From assembly GCA_020881915.1 (NCBI GenBank), contig JAJFPB010000005.1, forward strand, positions 62,001 through 126,000: a stretch of 64,000 nucleotides of DNA, written 5' to 3'. The notes under the pieces are model-generated. The model worked only from the letters and a program-made list of their open reading frames with translations, had not been told where the DNA came from and did no database searches. This document shows, one piece after another, positions 1 through 11,164 of this stretch. How positions within the stretch are numbered: the stretch's first letter is position 1; each line of letters starts with the position of its first letter. This stretch comes from Paramyrothecium sp. XJ0827 (Eukaryota; Ascomycota; Sordariomycetes; Hypocreales; Stachybotryaceae). Both the position numbers and the translations under genes were made by a program.

Positions 1-3000
1 TGGTCCATCGCCCTATGGCAATGATTCCGCTCCAGACGTAATCGCGGTTGATACAGCATGGAACAATTATTATCCAGACTACGAAGCAAACGGAACAAGT
101 GTTCCCGACTTTGAAGTCGAAGTTGGTAGTGACGGCATTGACAATAATAACTTGTTCAACAGAGCTGCGAAGGACTTTTATCTGAGGGTCATGCCGCTTG
201 GGGCATCCATTACAGAAGGCATAGCTTCATCAGACGGCAATGGATACCGCAAGCTACTGCGTCAGCAGCTGCGCTGGAAGGGCTGGAAAGTCAATATGGT
301 TGGGTCAAAACAAAACGGAAACATGGCTGACAAGGTACGTTTAAGCAGACTCCCCTCCCACTAGGCATTCCTATTCATAAATGTCTCGACTGATGTCCGC
401 TGTCGTAACTGACTTATCTCCTTAGGATAATGAGGGACACCCAGGATGGATTATCAGCGAAGTGCATTCTGCCTTCACCGCTAGTGCTAACATGAAGCCC
501 AATCTTGTTCTTATCAATGCTGGAACGTAAGTTATTTGTCCATAAGCTATGTTTTGTATGACTCAAAAATGGTTGAATATTGGCTAAACAGCTTCTAGCA
601 ATGATTGCAACCAAAATCTCCAGACGGATCAGGCTGGGACACGTATGAAAGACATGATTGATGAAATCTACAGCAAGATTCCTGGAGTGACCGTCATCCT
701 CTCAACCCTCGTGTTGAATCGAGACCACGCAGCATGTGCGGCTGATGTGAGTCGACAATTTCGTGACCTTGTCCGCAACACCTATGCAGGACGAAGGATC
801 GACCTTGCCGATATTCACGATACGATGGACATGTCGCATCTCTCTGGAGATGGCATTCACCCAAACGATGAAGGCTATAAGCTTTTCGCTGCTGTCTGGT
901 GGGCTGCTATTGAGAGGCTGGAAGAGAGCATTCAGTCACCTGCCTCGGATAGCACCATCGACGACACTGTCATCACGAGCCCAAAAACTTGCACCAAGGT
1001 TGCAGGAAATGCGAGAGGGCCAGTCCGATCGCAACAGGGCAGCGGGCACGATAACGGCAATTACGTCCACGATCGCATCGAGCGAGGGGCGCTTGTTTCA
1101 GCACGAATTGAGAAGCGCAATGACCCCCTGTCTGTGACGCTACAAATTCCCAGCAGTGTCTTCTTCGCCAACATCATCAAGATCAATCCCAACGCTGGTC
1201 GTGATGAGGCGTTGGACGAGTGGATTCGTATCTTCAGAGAGACGAGCGGTAGCCTGACGTATTTCTTTCGTCTGAATATTGGAGGTGGCAACTTTGGCCC
1301 CTCGACAACATTTAGCGTCGGACAGGACTGCTCCCAGACCGGAAACGGTGAGTTACAGTCGAGGATTATTCCCTTCAATTATGCTTTGAAGAGGCGGCTA
1401 ATAATTCTCGCGACTCCAGTTTGGGCCTGGGCCGACTTTGTACGTGACCACCTTTACTCAATTCGTCATGAACTTTCACCCTGCTAATGCGGTAGGCTCG
1501 ATGATATAGAACAATGATGGTCTAGGTAAGTCAACATCATTCATAGTATGTCGTAAGTTTGTCTGACCAGAGTTAGATGATTTCTATTGCATTCGATTAA
1601 ACGGAGCTGTGGTTGTCTCGTTGAACCGTGGTGGCAACCCACCTACTTTTCAGTCTATCGGGGAGGTTTGTACTCTGCAACCATCTACTTCTCACTCTTT
1701 GCTGCGAGACGCTGATACAAGCACCATGAACTATAGGTGAACGGGGCTCCTGCTGGTACCAACAGCGGCCGTGTTCGCATTGCGGATATCGACGGTGACG
1801 GCAGAGCAGATTACTGTCTAGCGGAGACTGGTAGGCTTCGATGTTCACGCAACGGCGGCAAAGGGGACAGTTACTTCTGGCAGGGTTTCAGCGGAGAAAG
1901 TTCTAGACTGGACACCGTGTGGTCCAGTGCTGGCGTGGACGCATCTGCCATCTGGCTTACTGACATAAACGGTGACTTCCGTTCAGATGTGACCGTGATC
2001 GGCAACAACGGAAATGTTCAAACTTGGACAAACGCACGTGGTCAAGGCGCGGGAATCATCCCTTCGTGGCTCTCCGCCGGTCTCACGCACCAGGGCCAGC
2101 CCGATCAGAACATCCGGTCAAGAATTCAGTTTGGCAAGATCTATGGATCGGGCCGCAGTGATTACATCTACCTCAAGGAAGAAGATACGTACTTTGACGT
2201 ACGAGTCTGGGAGAATACCGGATCAGGCGGAACCAGACTCAAGGCTGATGGAAACTTTTATTGCGACATGCGTGGCACTGGCCGTGATGACTACGTTTGG
2301 ATATGGTCGGATGGCCATGCGGCCGAGATGTATGCTAACATCCAGTCGCCACCCAGCTGGGGACACGACGTAAGCATTGCTCTCTCCGTCCCTGGGCCAC
2401 GAGTAGGCATTCATTTGGCCGACTGGACCGGAGATGGAAAATGCGATGTGCTTGTGCAGAATAAGGCGAATGGCGCAATTACCCTCTACGAGAACAGATA
2501 CAACGCAAACACCAAGTCCTTGACCTTTGTCAATCGCGGAGTTGTCGCTAACCCCAGTTGCACACAAGGCTGGGGGGTTTCCATCTTTGATCGTGGAATG
2601 AGGATCGCAGATATCGAGTTCGTGAATGTCCTGCTACACCCAAGTTTCAATTGCTAACTAGGGTGCTTCAAAGCGGCGATGGTAGAGCCGACGTCCTCTG
2701 CCTTGAAGTTAGTGGGCGAATAACTGGCTGGCTAAACCGTGCCTCCGGTATGTTGGATGCCGGGCAGGTTAAGTTTGCAGAAGGCTGGTAAGCTCCCATT
2801 CTCTTCTCCAGCTCCAAATCTATTCCGTGCGACTTTTCTGAGCATGTTCAAGTGGCAATTGATTTTTGCTCTCTTGAATGAGCGTATGCGGCCGGCTAAT
2901 CGAACATGTCTTGGTTTAGGGACCGTGCCAACATCCGCTTCGCCGACGTCGAGGGGTCCGGAAGAGCTGACCTCATCTGGGTTGACAAGTACACTGGCGC

Positions 3001-4805
3001 AGGAAAAGTATGGAAGAACAACGGGTATCGCGGCCCTGGCGGCGGCGGGAGTGGGAGTTCCTTCTCATGGACGAACCGCGGCGTCCTTTATTCACCGATC
3101 GACCGAGGCGAGTGCATGGTATGTTCGATAATCTTAGTTTCTGTTTTACGTTTCATGATCTAACACAGCTCCTATGCACAGCATTTTACCAACCAAGGAG
3201 GACTTGGTAGATCCGATATTGTGCAGGTCCGCCCCAGCACCAACGAGGCCTTTACTTTCTTCAACGAATGTCCAGGCTCCAACAGTGGTGGGGATGATGG
3301 GTCAATAGGTAAGTTTCAAAGATCTCGCGATCTAGATGATTAGCTGATCATTCAGGCGACCCGGGATTACCAAACGTAGGTGGAGGTGGTGGCGGTGGTG
3401 GAGACAGCGGAGGCCAAGTCGGAAAAGATGAAGACTACTATAACGACACCGCGGTCGAGCCCGACGGAGAAGAGCCCGATGATCTGGAAATCCGAAACCG
3501 CATAGGCACAGTTCTTATAGGTTGGAAGTACGTGCTCCTTCTTAAGCCATTGATGCATTTCTCCCCAGTTCTTGACGCTGACCGCCGGCACCTCAGGGGA
3601 TGCACAAGTGCCCAAAGTTCATTCATTGGAAAGGCTTATTTGGACGCCCAGCGCGTTCTCAACTCCGACGCGGTGTAGAATATCGACTTCCTCGACGGCA
3701 CCGCTGAACAGGAATTTTTCGGGTTTGGCGGCAATATTCATCCCGACGAGAGAGCTCAGATCATTGCTGTCTTGCAAAATCTCAAAACTGTGACGCCTGG
3801 CACAATCTTCAACCCCTTCAAATGGCACATTATAGTCCGTTGTAAGGAGCGAAAAGAAAACAACCGATGCGGCAAAAAGCGAAACCAGGATCCATGTCGA
3901 CCACCTACCAAACCGCTGCCGGATGATGGCGAGGTGGTCGCATACACGCTCAATAAGCCAAATACCTACGACAACGCCGAGATCATGTTCTGTCCACCCT
4001 TCTTCAAGAGGGACGAGTTAGATACTGCGGTGGGCTTAGGAGACTTACTGCCCTACCCGTATCGCATCGATTTAGAGAACTACTCTAGCAGCGCCGATGT
4101 TTTCATTCACGAACTAACGCATGTCAACGTCGCTTCCAACTCGAAGGACGACTCGCCAAATCCGCATCCCAGGGACTTACAACTAGTCTATAGGACTAGA
4201 ACATATCAGACGCTGGTGACTGCGTACGGGCCCATCTTGACCAGGATACTTGCCATGTACGACCCAGTGTATAATCCTTTTGGCTTAGACACCGGCTTTT
4301 ACACCCAACGCAACGGTAGGTGTATCGTCTTGTCACGAAACTGCAGATATCAACGATCTCTAACTATTGCGTCTAGCCGATAGCATTGCCATGTACTGCC
4401 TAGCAGCTTACATCGAAAGCCAAATCGGAGAGTGCGTTCAACTTCTCGTGGCTCCTCTATGTCCTTTCCAAGAGCACACCAACTAATATCCATCCTTGTA
4501 GATATCCATGGCTGCCTATCGTGGCAGGTGGCTTGCCCGATCCTCCACGGGATGGTCAGGGGAAAACACTTCTCCCTCCTTCACTTGCCTACCTTGGTGT
4601 TGACGCATCTAATGGCGTGCAAGTCTTCGATTTGCCAGATTACTGTAGTACTCAAGGCAATAATTATGAAGTCGCCCCCAAGGGCACTAACATCATTAAC
4701 ATCGCAGATTTTACAAATATAAATAGATATCCGCAGGGATTCCAGCAGAAGAAGCTACAAGCATGGAATAGGCTTAAAAACTGGTTTAACAACGGGGGTC
4801 GCTAG
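1..4805 (+). CDS. Secreted SGNH esterase / FG-GAP repeat / metallopeptidase-like fusion (5' partial)
   Basis: The reading frame is already open at base 2, so the 5' end lies outside the window. The SGNH hydrolase part shows block I (PLGASITEG, about 190-220) and block V with the catalytic Asp/His (DGIHPNDEGY, about 850-880). After it come FG-GAP/VCBS calcium-loop repeats (DFNNDGLDD, DIDGDGRAD, DVEGSGRAD) from about 1430 to 3110. A Gly/Asp-rich linker follows (about 3380-3450), then a C-terminal domain with a zinc-protease motif HELTH (about 4110). Clear introns include 335-425, 529-598, 1348-1419, 1440-1509, 1526-1576 and 1666-1736; two micro-exons of 20 and 16 nt (1420-1439, 1510-1525) keep the frame. 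A TAG at 3676-3678 interrupts an otherwise open frame, so it is either a nonsense mutation or the end of an unrecognised intron. The protein is probably secreted, with esterase and protease activity inferred only from motifs. Whether the C-terminal domain is a separate gene cannot be excluded. Confidence 0.72.
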
Positions 4806-6710
4806 GAAATGAAAACTCTAGCTTCTCTAGCAGGAAGGGAACTGGAGGTTCAAGTTGCCGAGGGAGCCCACTAGTAGCGCGATCGAGGAATGGAGGGCAG
4901 ACATAACTTCTAGTTCCAGACGAAAGGAAGAAATCTTATCTGACTATTCTTGACCAAGTTTAACATCGGACTATTCGAATTTTTTTATTGATATACCAGA
5001 CGGGATTGGTGCGGGAAGGCGGTTTGGCTAGGTTGGCCCGACACCATCTGTTTTTGTCACGCTCGACTGTGCCGTTGTCTGAGATCTTCCGGATTCCCTA
5101 TGAGATAAAGTCCATTCCCTGAGCCAATTTATGTTTTTCCTAGTTAGTTTAGTGCTGTAAAAAGCCTGTAGTGTGCCCATTCACGATCATTCTGAGTATT
5201 AGGGCGCTCTGGCCCGATGCTGGTTCGCACTTGTTAGCGAAGTAGAGGTCAAGAGTAAAGTATCGTAGAAATCTTATCAACGAAAGACGTGTGATTTACT
5301 TAGTATGGACTCAAAGGAGCGTTACAATCTTGTCTTTCGTGATATTAACAGCTTAAACCAGGAAATTTATGGGGTATATTGCTTTGTGGACCCTCTCATG
5401 TCAAATGTTCCATGATAAGGAGTGCTGATTATTGAATTTTTCGGTGGTGAAAGAATTGGTGTTCTAAGCCTTGAAGGACTTGATCTACTCCCGTACGAGC
5501 CAGCAACAAGTTTACTTGTGTAGAACCTTTTATATATTAAGATTTAACTCAAAAATACCACACCTGCCTACAGACATAGTGCATAGGGAATCATTTGATC
5601 AAACGGAAATCTGAACTTGAAGAAGAGAAGACGTAAAATTCATGCCTGCTGTGCTAAGAGGAAGCTGATCTTCCCACTATATACACAAGAATCTACTATA
5701 GTCCCTAGATTAGCTCCACCAAAAGCTCCAGGGTAGCTAAGCAAAGTGCATTTCCTGTCCGCCTAATCACAATATCTTGCTGATGCTAATGTTAATCCTC
5801 ATCGGCATTTTTAAGATTTTCAAGTTCACGACTTCGGGGCTTACGAGCAAGGCTGGACAATTTCTGTTGCTGGGATAACTGTCTCCTCCCTGCCGCAGTC
5901 AGTGACATGATCGACTCGTTGTTATTATTCTCTCAGCTAGGCAGATGTCGCTGAATGAAATTTCGAATTCCTTCAGAGCGACCTCTCTATGGGTTTTTAC
6001 AGCCGTAGTGAGGCATTGGGTTCGGTGCGAGCCAGTCAAAGCTTCGAAAGGCTCGGGCCGAAGAGTATTGGTAGAACTTATATTAGAAGGAAAAACAGAG
6101 GGGCTGCAGCTCCATCCTCCTTGCCCCATTATTGTGGCGATGCCCTGTGGAAAAGGCGGCGCATAAGTCGGGCTAGCTGACTGTCGCGCGGAATCAGCCG
6201 AGGTGACTTTTCCCGTAGCTTCGGTAAGTTCGGGTTGCTCTGTATTAGCGTCTTGTAAACGAACAACCGGGGTCGCGACCCGAAGAAAGTGTGTCTACAC
6301 CAAACACCATGATTCAGCATAAAATTAGCACGAAAAAGTGGGCTTCTGTCAGTCTGCCACACGAAATGGTGTCAGGCATTACGTTTGCATTCAGTCTCTT
6401 AACGCAGATATGTATATAGCGTGGTTGGCTCACAAGCGATTAGATAAGACATTTATCTATACGCGTATTCGTAGTCGTATGTTGCTTACCTTCCTGAGAT
6501 CCACGCTCATTTTAAAAAGACCAATAGGGTGTAAGCTTCCCTGGTTTAAGTCAGGCTTTTTCATTTGTTGTTGTGTCTTTTTCAGGGGTACGTGCCAGTA
6601 TCCCTGCTTGCACGTGACATCCTAGTACTGTTTAACATTACTCATAAAATCCACCGTTGTTCTCAAATGCAATAACCATCACAGTTCTTCGCAGCACAAT
6701 TGCCGAAACA
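4806..6710. other. Intergenic, no gene recognised
   Basis: Moderately AT-rich sequence between the 3' end of the esterase fusion and the desaturase start. Short open frames at 5899-6362 exist on both strands but have no recognisable motif, and none continues through plausible splice sites. The last few hundred bases should contain the desaturase promoter. Confidence 0.6.
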
Positions 6711-7885
6711 ATGACAGGCATACAACCGATCCAAGCGCTCCCACAACTGTCACCCCCAGTACGGTCCAACAGCAAGCCGCTGATGAGACATAATGAGGAC
6801 ATTCGGTGTATCATATCCACAGCACTATTTTTCGCCGTCTTCGTCATCACTTGGCAAACCTTCACATCGCCATTTACAGGTGGCCTAACTTCATTTATAC
6901 TATGGCTCATGTTATTCCAGCTATCCTTCATGGGTGCTGTAACAACGCATAATGCTATTCACTTGCCTATCTTTTGGAATAAGAACTGGAACAACTTCTA
7001 CCAGATTTGCTTATCTCTACAGTATGGTGGCGCTGTCTCCGTCTTTATTCCCGGCCACAACTTGTCTCATCACAAGTATCCTCAACAAGCGAGAGACGTC
7101 AGTAAGTGATTCGCCTCCGTTCTTTTCGATTCCCCTGCCTTGCCGAGGCGGCAGTGATGTACTGCAAATAACGGAACAACGGCATTGAAAATTCAGCCTC
7201 CACGCCTTGCACAGCGCTAATTCTCCTATCCTGTTGAACAGTGCGTACTACCAAAGTCCGATACAGCTGGAACCTCTTGAACGGTTTACTGTTCTTTTGG
7301 CATGTCGTCCTGTCGGGAAATAAGGATGACAAATTGTATTTTGAAGCCCAGGCCCGTCTCAACCGACCTATTGTGAAGCAGCGCCGGCTTGAAGAGATTG
7401 CTGTTTGGAGTACCACCGCAGTCCTTATTCTACTAGACTGGCGTCGGTGGATCTGGTTTGCCCTGTTGCCACAATTTTACGCCAAGTACTGCATCCTCTC
7501 TTTGAACTTTCTCCAACACGACGGGTGTGACATGAGCTCCAAATATAACTTTGCGCGCAACTTTACTGGCCAGACGCTCAATTACTTGTGCTTCAACAAT
7601 GGATATCATACCGTTCATCATCTGCACCCTGGGCTACACTGGTCCATCCTGCCGCAGAAGCATCAGGAGCTCATTGCACCTCACATCGCGCCGAGCTTAG
7701 AGAGTTCTAACATCTTGCTTTACATGTGGCGAAGCTTCATTTATCCGGGTCTTCGGCTGGACTATAAGGGCCATGTGCTCCTAATTACTAAAGAGGAAAA
7801 CGAGATAGTGGACGAACCATGGTTCTATAACGAGACGGAGACCTTCTCGACTACTCAGGAGTATCTTGCTAATGGTATGAAATGA
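6711..7885 (+). CDS. Membrane fatty-acid-desaturase-type oxidoreductase
   Basis: A 344-residue integral membrane di-iron enzyme of the fatty acid desaturase superfamily. The first in-frame ATG is at 6711. One intron, 7102-7241 (GTAAGT...CAG), joins the exons in frame. Histidine clusters are all present: HNAIH near residue 80, HNLSHHKY near residue 120, QHDGCD in the middle of exon 2, and HTVHHLHPGLHW towards the C-terminus. Hydrophobic segments lie between residues about 35 and 90 and again around exon 2. The family inserts double (sometimes triple) bonds, or hydroxylates, on acyl chains bound at the membrane. The gene is convergent with the Zn2Cys6 regulator and next to the HR-PKS, so it probably desaturates the polyketide chain. 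A housekeeping lipid role is less likely given the context. The exact substrate is unknown. Confidence 0.9.
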
Positions 7886-8289
7886 TGGAGATAGAGAAGA
7901 GTGCAGGGCTCGAGCAGACCCGCAAGATGAGCGCGTTGTTGCTCAAGTCATGCAGGCAGATATAAATGATAGAGAGTGGAAGGGTTTATGGGAACTACTA
8001 TTTTGTACCTGAGAAAATATCTAGCCTTCTATATTACAACAGTCCTAGTTACCCTTCCTGTACAACTCTTTTCCAAGAGCTTAGTAGCTTTCTCTATGAA
8101 GCTTTAACAAGGTAGCGCCTCCAGGGATATATTTTCGAGGTCCTCTACTGTAGGAAGCCTAGTAGGAACAGTCTCTCAAGGTAGATTAAAACTTCCCTAT
8201 TTGCTATCTCAGGAGATTATATACCTCATGCTGCTTGACATTTCATTGATACGCCCACAATATGTAAGCATTTTACACCAATCTAGGCT
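7886..8289. other. Convergent 3' intergenic
   Basis: Short TA-rich stretch between the 3' ends of the desaturase (+) and the regulator (-). No gene or repeat recognised. Confidence 0.6.
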
Positions 8290-10659
8290 CTAGTCAATCG
8301 CCACCTCATCAAGCCTAGCAAGAAGTTCCTGAAGTTGCATATCTTCCCCGTTGTTGACGCGCGCAATGTCAGTCGAGTTTGGCAACAAAGCCGCCACACT
8401 ATGGTGCATCAATCCGTCCGCTCGATGGGTCAAGCTATTGAAGTATTTGCCGACAATTGTCGGCATAGGCTCTTCAGATCGCTTGAGTGCCGCATGGATT
8501 CCGCATAGAATATCCGTTGCAAGAGGTAAAGTGGGCCGCATCTCGTAGAGACATTGGCAAGCGCGCATCAGTGTGTCCATTTGAACTGGGGCATCTTCTG
8601 TTCCACCTACTACAATGTATGCCGCTGTTCCCAATGCGTGGGTAAGCCAGTACTCGAAACGAATAATAGAAAAGGCGCGGAAAGTCCAGATCGCCGAGGC
8701 GAGACTGCTCGCGTGCGCATAACATCTCTCCCTGGGATTGAATCGACCGAATTGGGCTGCGCTCATGGTTGTGAATGGTCGTAAAATGGCTGTGAGCATG
8801 ACTTCTGCTGAAACGCTGGGGAATATTGTTAATTGTCTACCTTGGTTTGTGGGAGTGTCGTCTTACTGTAACAGGATGGCCGCTGGCAAAACGGCTTCTT
8901 CAAGGCGAATGCGGCTGGGGCAGGATTGCTTCCACTGGACGATGGCTCTGTAAAGTTCCAAAGCTCGCTCTGGGTTAGCCGAGGGCGGCATAGCATCTTG
9001 ATCGGGATATATGAAGTCCAAGGCTTCCTCTACTATCTCAGAAAGCTCTGCATCCACTTCTCGCATCTCGACCTTCATCGACGGTTGGACTTGAAGAGAC
9101 ATAGGATACGGGAACCACCAGTAGCTGCTAGACTCTGGTAAAGAAAGAGGAAAGTCCGGCTGCCGCCATGCCTTTGTGATGATCGGTTTACGAGTAAGCT
9201 TCCTCATGCCAAGTGCCTGTGTCCCTCGCCTCGTGAACGTTAGGAAGATAATTTTCAAAACTGACAGGTATGAAGAGACATACCACTCGCAACAATAAAA
9301 CCCCCAAATACACCACGACGTAGCTAAATCTTCCCGTCGACGGCGCTCCTCGTCCACATCTGCACGACCATTCGGAACTCTTGCCTTGTTGAGAGCTTTG
9401 TAGACCTCCATGGCTCGAAAGTAGTAGGTCACGGCTTTCGTGCCCAGACCAAGGTTGCCTTCATAACAAAATAGAGCTAGCAGTCCTTGAAGCAAAGGAA
9501 TCGAGGCCTTACCGGGTTCCATTTTAGCTAAAAGTGCATCGGCCTCGTCCATCCAGCGTCGGCCTCTAGTCGTAGAGTCTCCCGGGTCTTTAAAGGTTGA
9601 GGCATCCATGGTGTACAACTGGAAAAGAAAAATCATGAGTCAACGCAGGAGTTCTTGCAGGATATCTCCACGTACACAACTAAGGGCTAGCAGAGCATTA
9701 ACCAAAAGTCGGGAGCAGAAGCTCCCGTCGTTATCATCAGCCAGGAGCGGGTCCATGGCAGCAACATCCTCTTCGAACATTGGCCGGTATAGAGTTCTCT
9801 CCACTATATTATCCCATGTCCAAAACATCCTCATTAAATGATTCATAAGTCGGTCATCACCTGATACCTTGGTCCACCGTGATAGAGGAATGTTTCTTTC
9901 AGGCAAATCCACAAATATGTCTTTGTCAACGTACTGGTCACGTATATCCGTCATGAATTGTTTTTCGAACATGAAATCTGAGTCATCTTGTCTGGAATAT
10001 AGTTAGAGTAGGAAAGCTAAAGATGTTGGAAAGCCAAGCCAGCCTTACGGTGATCTCAAGCGTCGCTTCGCAGGCTTCGGACCCTCTGGGACGCCTGGCG
10101 ACAATCTCTCGACGTGACCTGGGCGTTTTGACGCATTGCTCGATGTCATGGCGGCTTGTAAAAGCACGCGCGCTTCTGCGATGGAGTTCACGGCACTTCC
10201 GAGGTCATTTGCCTCACGCAGCCGTTGTACAACCTGTGATGATTCCGTCTGGCTTTGCTCGTGAAGCAATTCAACAACGCTTCGATAATTTTGATGTTGG
10301 TCCTTGATTTCAGTTTTTGTAAAAGCATACTGGCAAGGCGTTCCCTTTTTCAGGCAGGGCGTGCATTGTGGCCGTTGAGAATCGCACTGTTTTGTATTTC
10401 TCAGTCAGACGCCTCTCACTTCGATCTGATATCAAAAAACTGTTACCTTGACTTTCCGCTTTCTGCAGCCTAACAACCTGTGAGAAGTGCAAGGTCACTA
10501 GTCACGTGTTTTTGAAAATTAATACATACTCTCACACGCTTGGCTCACATTCTGACGTTTAGGCAAAAGTTTTGTGTCGCGACCAGGCGGGTCAGTCCCC
10601 CCCGGATCAGATGATGGCTTCGCTAGGAGCTTGGGCAACGGTTTCCGGGGTTGCAGCAT
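8290..10659 (-). CDS. Zn2Cys6 transcription factor of the PKS cluster
   Basis: A 676-residue fungal binuclear zinc-cluster regulator built from seven exons: 10659-10530, 10469-10447, 10386-10049, 9991-9676, 9618-9284, 9229-8867 and 8815-8290. All joins keep frame. The DNA-binding motif ACESCRKRKVKC...CTPCLKKGTPC is split over the first three exons; exon 2 is only 23 nt, so simple gene callers will miss the zinc cluster. The rest is the fungal-specific regulatory (middle homology) domain, recognisable from LLVNALLALSC, the PGD..TRG motif and CCEW. The ATG at 10659 is the first after an in-frame stop. The gene lies between the desaturase and the PKS, the usual place for a pathway-specific activator. 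Its target motif cannot be read from the sequence. Confidence 0.92.
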
Positions 10660-11164
10660 CTTGTAGAGCTTCCTCTATTGCTGGTTAGAGCTTCCTGCAC
10701 CCCAGTAGCCGAAGGTCCGTATGTCAGAATAAAAGTTTCGAAATGTCGACAGTGATGTCAAACGTAGCTTGTTCCTCAGAGAGATTGTGATTAGTTTTGG
10801 GGTTGTGGGATGCCATCATCCATTTTCGAGCCCAAACGGAAGAACAGAATTCCGGTGTCGAATTCCGGACATTTTTCCGACACAAACAAGCCAATCAGAT
10901 CAAATTGCTAGCCACAAAATCCCGGGTACGTTATACTTGAAAATATTCAGGTCTATAAATCTACTTTACTTATTTACTTTACTAAAATTTCTAGAAATAG
11001 TTCGTAAAAAAATTCTTATTTATATATAACAAGCTTAGAAAGGTATTCAAGCAAAGTCTCCTCAGCCTCCAAATCACCCGGGGTATATCTAACGGTGCAG
11101 CAGCGACATGTTGTGATTGTTCTCACTCCATAAATTCTTATATTAATTTCCCTTTACTACCCCT
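10660..11164. other. Intergenic between regulator and PKS
   Basis: Promoter side of the regulator and 3' side of the PKS. The sequence becomes very AT-rich from about 10930 to 11170, and the PKS stop codon lies at the edge of this stretch. No gene recognised. Confidence 0.55.

Noticed and set aside
1061..1378. Minus-strand frame opposite the esterase
   Set aside because: Antisense shadow of the SGNH exon.
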